Assembly: GCA_963718295.1 (NCBI GenBank) | Contig: CAVQYV010000003.1 | Coordinates: 62,001 to 126,000, forward strand | Length of the DNA stretch: 64,000 nucleotides | Direction of reading: 5' to 3' | Origin: CAVQYV01 sp963718295 [NCBI: uncultured Methylomirabilota bacterium] | GTDB lineage: Bacteria > Methylomirabilota > Methylomirabilia > CAVQYV01 | Shown: positions 57,980 to 64,000 of the stretch, one piece after another | Numbering within the stretch: position 1 is the first letter of the stretch | Layout: every line of letters starts with the position of its first letter | Program-made: the position numbers and the translations under genes | Notes under the pieces: model-generated | What the model saw: only the letters and a program-made list of their open reading frames with translations | Databases searched by the model: none | What the model was told of the DNA's origin: nothing

Positions 57980-58510
57980 TCATATCCTTTCCACCTGCAA
58001 GAAATCGAGATCGACGGGCGTGGAACGTCCAAATATGCTCACCATGACTTTGAGTCGGCCTTTGTCCGGCTTTACTTCCTCCACCACTCCCGAGAAATTG
58101 GTAAAGGGGCCATCGATGATTCGAACGCTCTCTCCCGCGACATACATGACTCTGTGCCTGGGCTTGTCTCCCCCGGTTTCCAGTTGTTTGATGATATCTT
58201 CCGCCTCTTCCTCGGGAATGGGCACGGGCTTGGTGCCCGGGCCCACAAAACCGGTCACCTTGGGGGTGTTCTTGACCAGGTACCAGAGGTCATCCGTCAT
58301 CTCCATCTTGATAAGGAGGTACCCGGGAAAGAACTTTCGGGTCGATATTTTCTTCTTTCCTTTTCTGAGCTCCACTACCTCCTCCGTGGGGATAAGGATC
58401 TTGGAAATCCTGTCAGCCAGACCCAATGCGGCCGTCTTCTTTTCGATCGAGGCCTTTACCTTGTTTTCAAAACCCGAATAAGTATGAATCACATACCAGT
58501 TCTGTCCCAT
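57980..58510 (-). CDS. nusG: transcription elongation/antitermination factor NusG
   Basis: 176 residues. N-terminal NGN domain (W-Y-V-I-H-T-Y-S-G-F-E-N-K-V near 5-18; F-F-P-G-Y-L-L-I-K-M) and C-terminal KOW (about 120-150, with V-R-I-I-D-G-P-F-T-N-F-S-G). It bridges RNA polymerase with Rho or S10. Follows secE by 25 bases. Confidence 0.97.
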   Translation of the reverse strand: MGQNWYVIHTYSGFENKVKASIEKKTAALGLADRISKILIPTEEVVELRKGKKKISTRKFFPGYLLIKMEMTDDLWYLVKNTPKVTGFVGPGTKPVPIPEEEAEDIIKQLETGGDKPRHRVMYVAGESVRIIDGPFTNFSGVVEEVKPDKGRLKVMVSIFGRSTPVDLDFLQVERI

Positions 58511-58535
58511 TCCCGATCCTTAAGCTCATGGCTCC

Positions 58536-58730
58536 CTATTTGAACAAATAGCCCAAAAACTTTTGCAGCACCGCGTCCACGATCCCCAAGAAAAAAGCCA
58601 CAATGAAAGTACATAGGATAACCACTACTGTCGAAGCAATGATTTCCTTTCTCTGCGGCCAGGATACCTTTTTCAGCTCGTTCCAAACTTCGCGTAGATA
58701 TTTCCTAATCTTTGCAAAGAAATCCTTCAT
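58536..58730 (-). CDS. secE: preprotein translocase subunit SecE
   Basis: 64 residues with a single membrane helix (about 33-58) after an amphipathic helix with E-V-W-N-E-L-K-K-V-S-W-P, the conserved SecE motif. It clamps SecY. It lies between tRNA-Trp and nusG, the normal place. Confidence 0.96.
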   Translation of the reverse strand: MKDFFAKIRKYLREVWNELKKVSWPQRKEIIASTVVVILCTFIVAFFLGIVDAVLQKFLGYLFK

Positions 58731-58919
58731 TCACATAGTCTCCTAATTGAAGCTGCCCTCGGTGATCTGTGAGGGATACCAAATGTTAAGAAATGCTTCG
58801 TGATCCGATTCGCTCATTGGCCCTTAGCAAGTTAAGAGCGCGCCCACGCTTTGCATTTACAACCTATTCTCAGTTCAGAGGAGAGCTGACCTTGACTGAA
58901 GGATGACTCATATGAATGG

Positions 58920-58993
58920 CAGGCCTGGAGGGATTTGAACCCCCAACACCCGGATTTGGAGTCCGGTGCTCTATCCGTTGGAGCTACAGGCCT
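58920..58993 (-). tRNA. tRNA-Trp (CCA)
   Basis: Minus-strand cloverleaf: acceptor AGGCCTG paired with CAGGCCT plus discriminator G. The anticodon stem is CCGGA...TCCGG with loop CTCCAAA, so the anticodon is CCA. The T-loop GGTTCAAATCC is normal. The CCA tail is not encoded. It sits between rpmG and secE, as in many bacteria. Confidence 0.95.
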
Positions 58994-59012
58994 GAAGGAA
59001 AGTCGGTCCGCC

Positions 59013-59162
59013 TTACTTGGTCTCCTTGTGGAGGGTATGGGTCCGGCAAAATCTGCAGTACTTCTTCAACTCCAAACGCTCAGGGGTGGTCTTCTTGTTC
59101 TTGTCCGTAGAATAATTTCTCTGCTTGCAGGCGCTACAAGCCAAGGTAATAATATCTCTCAT
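59013..59162 (-). CDS. rpmG: ribosomal protein L33 (zinc form)
   Basis: 49 residues, ATG at 59162, TAA at 59013. [17 protein letters not shown] leads into [18 protein letters not shown], giving the C-x2-C...C-x2-C zinc site. A small 50S protein near the E site. It starts three bases after the tuf copy 2 stop. Confidence 0.95.
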   Translation of the reverse strand: MRDIITLACSACKQRNYSTDKNKKTTPERLELKKYCRFCRTHTLHKETK

Positions 59163-59165
59163 CTC

Positions 59166-60368
59166 TCACTCCAACACTTCGCTGACCACCCCGGCCCCAA
59201 CGGTGTGGCCTCCCTCCCGGATGGCGAAGCGAAGTTCCTTCTCCAGGGCGATCGGGGTGATGAGTTCGATGGTAAGATTCACATTATCTCCCGGCATCAC
59301 CATCTCCACCCCCTCGGGGAGATGGGAGACTCCGGTCACATCGGTGGTGCGGAAGTAGAACTGGGGGCGGTAGCCCTCGAAGAAGGGGGTATGGCGTCCT
59401 CCCTCTTCCTTGGTCAGGACATAGGCCTCTGCCCGGAACTTGGTATGGGGGGTGATGGAGCCGGGTTTGGCCACTACCTGACCGCGCTCGATCTCCTCCC
59501 GCTTGAGGCCTCGGAGGAGGATGCCGATATTGTCTCCGGCTTGACCTTGATCGAGGAGCTTGCGGAACATCTCCACCCCGGTGACCACCGTCTTATGGGT
59601 CTCCCGGATGCCCACGATCTCCACCTCCTCCCCCACCTTGACCACGCCGCGCTCCACCCGGCCGGTGGCCACCGTGCCTCGACCGGAGATGGAGAAGACA
59701 TCCTCCACCGGCATGAGGAAGGGCTTTTCGATCTCCCTTTTGGGGAGGGGGAAGTAGGAATCGACGGCGTCCATGAGCTGGAAGACGGATTGGCAGGATT
59801 CGCAGTTGCGGTCTCCGCAGCCATGTTCCAAGGCCTTGAGGGCAGAGCCCCGAACGATGGGGATCTCATCCCCGGGGAACTTGTACTCGGAGAGGAGTTC
59901 CCGCACCTCTAACTCCACCAGCTCCAAGAGCTCGGGATCATCCACCATATCTACCTTGTTGAGATAGACCACCATGTAGGGGACATTCACCTGGCGCGCC
60001 AGGAGGACATGCTCTCGGGTCTGGGGCATGGGGCCATCCGCGGCGGAGACCACCAGGATGGCCCCATCCATCTGGGCGGCTCCGGTGATCATGTTCTTGA
60101 TATAGTCCGCGTGGCCGGGGCAATCGACATGGGCATAGTGGCGCTTCTGCGTCTCATACTCCACATGGGCGATGGCGATGGTGATACCCCGCTCCTTCTC
60201 CTCCGGGGCATTGTCGATGCTATCGAAGGGGCGGAACTGGATCTTGGGATTGACACTATGGAGGCACTTGGTGACGGCAGCGGTCAAGGTCGTCTTGCCG
60301 TGATCGATGTGGCCAATGGTGCCAACGTTCATGTGTTCTTTGGTGCGTTCGAATTTGGGTTTGGCCAT
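59166..60368 (-). CDS. tuf: elongation factor Tu, copy 2
   Basis: 400 residues, same protein as the copy at 43095-44297, with the same three-cysteine insertion near 190-198. The flanks differ immediately: the shared DNA runs from about ten bases beyond the stop codon to the ATG and no further, as expected if gene conversion keeps the two genes alike. This copy follows four tRNA genes, like tufB in E. coli, and precedes rpmG. Confidence 0.98.
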   Translation of the reverse strand: MAKPKFERTKEHMNVGTIGHIDHGKTTLTAAVTKCLHSVNPKIQFRPFDSIDNAPEEKERGITIAIAHVEYETQKRHYAHVDCPGHADYIKNMITGAAQMDGAILVVSAADGPMPQTREHVLLARQVNVPYMVVYLNKVDMVDDPELLELVELEVRELLSEYKFPGDEIPIVRGSALKALEHGCGDRNCESCQSVFQLMDAVDSYFPLPKREIEKPFLMPVEDVFSISGRGTVATGRVERGVVKVGEEVEIVGIRETHKTVVTGVEMFRKLLDQGQAGDNIGILLRGLKREEIERGQVVAKPGSITPHTKFRAEAYVLTKEEGGRHTPFFEGYRPQFYFRTTDVTGVSHLPEGVEMVMPGDNVNLTIELITPIALEKELRFAIREGGHTVGAGVVSEVLE

Positions 60369-60479
60369 CCTCTGTCTCCCCCTTTTCCCCTCACGATTAT
60401 GTTTTACCGTGGTACTTCATTACTTGACTTATGAGCTTACAATTTGACTATTTCGGTTTGATTGCCCCGAGATTTGCAC

Positions 60480-60555
60480 TGGAGCCCACGACCAGGATTG
60501 AACTGGTGACCTCATCCTTACCAAGGATGCGCTCTGCCAACTGAGCTACGTGGGC
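60480..60555 (-). tRNA. tRNA-Thr (GGT)
   Basis: Acceptor GCCCACG pairs with CGTGGGC, discriminator T, encoded CCA. Anticodon stem ATCCT/AGGAT with loop TTGGTAA gives anticodon GGT. Located just upstream of tuf copy 2, matching thrT-tufB in E. coli. Confidence 0.95.
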
Positions 60556-60614
60556 CAGGATCTCATCCCCGCCCCCCAAGCTGCTACCACTTTCCAACCT
60601 TGAATCTGTTGCCC

Positions 60615-60691
60615 TGGAGCGGGAAACGGGATTCGAACCCGCGACCCTCAGCTTGGAAGGCTGATGCTCTAACCGACTGAGCTATTCCCGC
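60615..60691 (-). tRNA. tRNA-Gly (TCC)
   Basis: Acceptor GCGGGAA pairs with TTCCCGC, discriminator T, encoded CCA. Anticodon stem CAGCC/GGCTG-type with loop TTCCAAG gives anticodon TCC. Third gene of the tRNA cluster in transcription order. Confidence 0.94.
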
Positions 60692-60761
60692 CATTTTGGC
60701 CTCTATTGCACTGGCAGTCAGGGAACTGGGGCACAACTAGATATATCCCTGTCGGATTCCA

Positions 60762-60846
60762 TGGTGGGGAGAGGAGGATTCGAACCTCCGAAGGCGTTGC
60801 CAACAGATTTACAGTCTGCCCCCTTTGGCCACTTGGGTATCTCCCC
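60762..60846 (-). tRNA. tRNA-Tyr (GTA)
   Basis: An 85-base class II tRNA with a long variable arm. Acceptor GGGGAGA pairs with TCTCCCC, then A and encoded CCA. Anticodon stem CAGAC...TCTG with loop TGTAAA gives anticodon GTA. Confidence 0.95.
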
Positions 60847-60900
60847 AATCAGGGCTGATGAATGGGATGGTTCGAAGTTGAGAGGCGATCTACCTTTTTC

Positions 60901-60976
60901 TGGAGCTGGCGAGAGGACTCGAACCTCCGACATGCTGATTACAAATCAGCCGCTCTACCGACTGAGCTACGCCAGC
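60901..60976 (-). tRNA. tRNA-Thr (TGT)
   Basis: Acceptor GCTGGCG pairs with CGCCAGC, discriminator T, encoded CCA. Anticodon stem CTGAT/ATCAG with loop TTGTA gives anticodon TGT. First gene of the cluster, 30 bases from the predicted -10. Confidence 0.95.
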
Positions 60977-61005
60977 AGCCAGTCGGCCAAAACAGACAAT
61001 TTTTT

Positions 61006-61035
61006 ATTATAACCCATAGGCCCCCCCAACTCCAA
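61006..61035 (-). promoter_or_regulatory. predicted promoter of the tRNA-tuf-secE unit
   Basis: On the minus strand TTGGAG (61030-61035) and a perfect TATAAT (61006-61011) are spaced by 18 bases, followed by AAAAAATTG. The first tRNA begins about 30 bases on. A second TTGACG lies further upstream near 61076-61081 with a weaker partner. Confidence 0.65.
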
Positions 61036-61119
61036 TTATCTTCTATGGTTTTCTATCGCACCTCGAATCAGCGGCCCGTCAAGAGAAGACTTCATCCCAG
61101 GATTCCAATTTATTTCAGT

Positions 61120-61887
61120 TTATTTCTCCTCTTTTCTTCCATTTTCCCTCGATAACAACCTTTGCCTCAATACTTCGAACACGATTATGCCCGTTGCCAC
61201 CCCCACATTCAAGTTTGACAGCTTACCCATCATCGGGATCCTCACCAGCATGTCGCAGGACTCCTTGGTGAGTCTTCTCAGGCCCTCGTTCTCCCCCCCT
61301 AACACCAACGCCAGCGGCCCCCGCAGATCCGTCTTCCAGTACAAGCTCTCCGCCCCCTGATCTGCTCCCACGACCCACATCCCAGCCCCTTTGATCTTCC
61401 TGATCGAATCCACCAGATTGGGCACCTGGACCACCCTCACATATTCCTGCGCCCCCGCCGAACTCTTGCCGGATCCTTGGCCCAATCCCGCCGACCGATT
61501 CTTGGTGATGACCACGGCATCCACAGCCGCTGATTCGGCCGTTCGCAGGATGGAGCCCAGATTTCGCGGATCCTGCACCCGATCCAACACCAGAAAAAAA
61601 GGGGGAATCGCCCCTTGCCTGCTCTCCCCCAGGGCCTCCTCCAAGCCATAGTATCTCTGTGCTTCCACCAAGGCGACTATGCCCTGATGCTTATCAGATT
61701 TGCACCATGAAGGTAGTTGATCCTTTTCCGCCCAGGTAACCGGTATCCCCCTCGCCCTGGCGATTTGAAGGATCCTTTCGACCTTTTCCCCCCTTCGCTG
61801 CCTCAATACATAGACTCTCTTTACACTCCTTCGCCCGGCTCGCAAGCCCTCCAGGACCGAATTGGGGCCCAGTAGAACCTCATCCAT
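61120..61887 (-). CDS. rlmB: 23S rRNA 2'-O-methyltransferase (RlmB/TrmH family)
   Basis: 255 residues. An N-terminal substrate-binding domain (about 1-80; L-L-G-P-N-S-V-L-E-G-L-R-A-G) is followed by the SPOUT fold with V-L-D-R-V-Q-D-P-R-N-L-G-S-I-L-R-T-A, L-V-L-G-G-E-N-E-G-L-R and I-P-M-M-G-K-L-S-N-L-N-V-G-V-A. These are the three TrmH-family motifs; order and size fit RlmB, which methylates Gm2251. It follows cysS by nine bases. Confidence 0.92.
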   Translation of the reverse strand: MDEVLLGPNSVLEGLRAGRRSVKRVYVLRQRRGEKVERILQIARARGIPVTWAEKDQLPSWCKSDKHQGIVALVEAQRYYGLEEALGESRQGAIPPFFLVLDRVQDPRNLGSILRTAESAAVDAVVITKNRSAGLGQGSGKSSAGAQEYVRVVQVPNLVDSIRKIKGAGMWVVGADQGAESLYWKTDLRGPLALVLGGENEGLRRLTKESCDMLVRIPMMGKLSNLNVGVATGIIVFEVLRQRLLSRENGRKEEK

Positions 61888-61896
61888 GGCTTTCTC

Positions 61897-63393
61897 TTAT
61901 GTTGATTTGTATTTCCAGTAGAATCCCTCTCGGGTATCTTCAACCGCAACTCCTGCCCTTCTCAACCACTCGCGAATCTCATCCGAGGTGGACCACTCCC
62001 CCCTCTTCCTCGCCTCAGCCCTCCAAAGCAACACGGTCTTGATGTCCTCCACTCCCGAGCTTGAAATTCCCTCCGGCGAAGACTCCAGCCGTTGCTTGGC
62101 CTCTTGGTACTGTTCCCAGGAAACTGCCTTCATTTCAACGACCCCCATGGAGTGGATATCTCTTCGATTCTGCAATACGCCCAATATCCCTGCCAGATCC
62201 CTGATTCGCCTCGCCACCTGAGCCAAAGACGCGGGATCGGTCCCTTTTTCCATGTGGCCATTCACTTGCCGAATCATTTCAAATAAGGAAGCGATGGCCT
62301 TCGGGGTGTGAAAATCGTCGTCCATCGACTCCACGAAAACCTGCTCGGTCTTTCTTAATGCCTCGTTCAAACCCATTGCGGAGACGTCGCCCCCACCACC
62401 TGCGGGTGCCCGCTCCGCCTTCTCCAGTGTGATCTGAGCTCTATCCAACGCCTTCTCCGCCTCCAGGAGTTTGCGATCGGAGAAATCGACCGGAGTGCGG
62501 TAATGGGTGGAGAGTAGGAAGAGCCTCAGGGCCTCGGGATCATATTTTTCGAGCACTTCTCGGATGGTAAAGAAATTGCCCAGGGATTTGGACATCTTTT
62601 CCGAGTCAATACTCACAAATCCATTGTGGAGCCAGTAGCGAGTAAACTTCGCCCCGGTGTAAGATTCCGACTGAGCGATTTCGTTTTCATGGTGAGGGAA
62701 GATCAGATCTGCGCCGCCGCCATGGATATCTATTGTCTCCCCCAGGTACTTCATGGCCATTGCCGAACATTCAATATGCCATCCTGGCCTTCCCGCTCCC
62801 CAAGGACTCTCCCATGACGGTTCTCCCTCTTTTGCCCTCTTCCAGAGGGCGAAATCCAATGGATCCTTCTTTCTTGGATCCACCTCCACCCTCGCCCCCG
62901 CCAACATCTCGTCGAGGTTACGGGAGGAGAGCTTCCCATAGGAGGCGAATCTCCTCACCTCGAAATAGACATCCCCTTCGAGATTATAGGCATACCCCTT
63001 GGCCTCCAACGCCCGCACTACTTCAATCATCTCCGGGATGTGATCAGTCGCCTTCGGCTCAAAGGTCGCGACCTTCAGTCCCAGGGCATCCATGTCGTGG
63101 TAGTACTCGGAGATGAACCGCTCCGCGACTTCGCGCCAACTGAGGCCCACAGATTTGCTCTTCGCAATGATCTTGTCATCGATATCCGTGAAATTTCGAA
63201 CCATCGTAACCTTGTAGCCCAGGAACTCCATATAGTTTCGAATCACATCAAATGCCAACGCAGCACGGGCGTGGCCAATATGACAGAAATCGTAGGGGGT
63301 GATTCCACAGACGTACATCTTCACCTCCCCCGGGCTTATGGGAACAAACGTCTCCTTCTTTCGCGTCATGGTGTTAAAGATCCTCAGCGGCAC
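61897..63393 (-). CDS. cysS: cysteinyl-tRNA synthetase
   Basis: 498 residues from a GTG at 63393, five bases after GGGAG; the open frame continues to 63588 but that part is not CysRS-like. C-G-I-T-P-Y-D-F-C-H-I-G-H-A-R near 29-43 carries the first zinc cysteine and the HIGH motif. H-I-E-C-S-A-M and H-H-E-N-E hold the other zinc ligands, and K-M-S-K-S is near 266. Standard size. Cotranscribed with rlmB. Confidence 0.96.
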   Translation of the reverse strand: MPLRIFNTMTRKKETFVPISPGEVKMYVCGITPYDFCHIGHARAALAFDVIRNYMEFLGYKVTMVRNFTDIDDKIIAKSKSVGLSWREVAERFISEYYHDMDALGLKVATFEPKATDHIPEMIEVVRALEAKGYAYNLEGDVYFEVRRFASYGKLSSRNLDEMLAGARVEVDPRKKDPLDFALWKRAKEGEPSWESPWGAGRPGWHIECSAMAMKYLGETIDIHGGGADLIFPHHENEIAQSESYTGAKFTRYWLHNGFVSIDSEKMSKSLGNFFTIREVLEKYDPEALRLFLLSTHYRTPVDFSDRKLLEAEKALDRAQITLEKAERAPAGGGGDVSAMGLNEALRKTEQVFVESMDDDFHTPKAIASLFEMIRQVNGHMEKGTDPASLAQVARRIRDLAGILGVLQNRRDIHSMGVVEMKAVSWEQYQEAKQRLESSPEGISSSGVEDIKTVLLWRAEARKRGEWSTSDEIREWLRRAGVAVEDTREGFYWKYKST

Positions 63394-63901
63394 TCTGTCT
63401 CCCCCGATCTTTTGGAAATCTCCTCCAAATTCTCCGTCTTCCCTGGTCCTTCTCTGACTGAGACTCCCCCAGCAAGCCGCAGGGAATCCTCCCGTCGATC
63501 GAATCCTTGAATCCTTCACCCACTGGCAGCGAGGACTGAATCTTAACGTCTCTCCCTGACTGAGCGGAACAGCCCACCCTGAGGGCAAAGCAGAGCATTA
63601 TACCGCCCTTGGCCAGTCGAAAGGAAACCCATATTCTAAAAGGCATAATGCGAATGGACAGCGGAACGGGGGCATACAAGCAGCGGCTGAGGATCCTCGC
63701 CCAAGGGGCGGGGCCTCTCGGAATACGGAATGGGCGTTTCATTCTGTTGTGCCCCTTGACCTCGCCTACGGAGCGCATCTTGCCGGGGGAGATCCACTCG
63801 ACACTCCGGGTGTGAAGGCCGGACAGTATCCCGGAAATCGAGGCTCCCCCACCGGCAAAGAGAATCCTTCTCCTTGCCCACCTGGAACCCAAATTACCCC
63901 A
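63394..63901. other. about 500 bases upstream of cysS without a convincing gene
   Basis: Frames are open on both strands but none looks like a known protein and codon choice is arginine/serine-rich. A perfect minus-strand TATAAT lies at 63597-63602 but with no good -35 element, so the cysS transcript may have a leader of about 200 bases. I looked for a T-box: AGGGTGGG occurs near the 5' end of this leader, not near a terminator, and the rest does not fit. Confidence 0.45.
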
Positions 63902-64000
63902 TCAGTTGGGAGGCGACATCAAGGGGGATCTCACCAGGGCAGCTACGATGGCCTGAGCTGAGATGGCTTTCTTCCGACCGAGTATCCCCAGTCCTTTAGG
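63902..64000 (-). CDS. possible C-terminal end of a gene cut by the window edge
   Basis: An open frame of 32 codons ending in TGA at 63902 enters from the window edge. It reads G-L-G-I-L-G-R-K-K-A-I-S-A-Q-A-I-V-A-A-L-V, a believable helical protein end. Too short to assign. Confidence 0.25.
   Translation of the reverse strand, partial: PKGLGILGRKKAISAQAIVAALVRSPLMSPPN

Noticed and set aside
63394-63600. Possible T-box leader for cysS
   Set aside because: AGGGTGGG is present, but at the wrong end of the leader, without the specifier loop or terminator/antiterminator pair.
1-64000. CRISPR arrays, rRNA genes, complete insertion sequences
   Set aside because: No regularly spaced repeats, no rRNA sequence and no intact transposase were seen.

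Overview
All well-supported genes in this window lie on the minus strand, so the natural reading direction is from 64000 down to 1. The DNA is bacterial. It carries the complete conserved chain cysS-rlmB, tRNA(Thr-Tyr-Gly-Thr)-tuf-rpmG-tRNA-Trp-secE-nusG-rplKAJL-rpoBC-rpsLG-fusA-tuf, then the S10, spc and alpha ribosomal clusters down to rpoA-rplQ. Subunit sizes and motifs are bacterial, with unsplit RpoB and RpoC. Ribosomal proteins S4, S14, L33 and L36 keep their zinc cysteines, and adenylate kinase has a cysteine lid. Several ribosomal genes start with TTG or GTG. I cannot name the phylum from this alone; a deep-branching or uncultured Gram-negative-type lineage (OmpA-family protein, signal peptides) is an inference.

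Layout. 64000-61120: an unresolved stretch, then cysS and rlmB. 61035-58536: a promoter, four tRNAs, the second tuf copy, rpmG, tRNA-Trp and secE. 58510-26821: one nearly continuous transcription and translation superoperon, closed by a strong hairpin at 26759-26784. 26550-21683: a new transcription unit with a small EF-Tu-domain-2-like protein, a radical SAM enzyme, an Mth938-like protein, an M28 peptidase and DNA polymerase X. 21614-17738: tightly overlapping genes for a RAM-domain protein, a THEP1-type NTPase, an archaemetzincin whose expected third zinc histidine is a tyrosine, a DUF2207 membrane protein with a polyglycine tail, and a membrane winged-helix/zinc-ribbon protein. 17697-15259: a DUF72 protein, a radical SAM protein and a secreted FGE-sulfatase-type protein.

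15250-1 is accessory in character. It holds a cysteine hydrolase, a nitronate-monooxygenase-type enzyme, a ferredoxin-nitroreductase fusion, an SDR/DUF2867 protein, a putative lipoprotein, a secreted unknown, a zinc-macrodomain plus class-M sirtuin pair (reversible ADP-ribosylation), a YjdF-type membrane protein, a transposase remnant, a giant unknown protein of about 1,407 residues with a hydrophobic segment between helical regions, a dienelactone hydrolase and the start of an OmpA-family protein. Three related non-coding repeats here resemble integron attC recombination sites.

The most interesting items are these attC-like repeats, the giant helical protein, the macrodomain/sirtuin pair without its usual lipoyl partners in view, the divergent archaemetzincin, and the two apparently identical tuf genes that bracket rpoBC in direct orientation.
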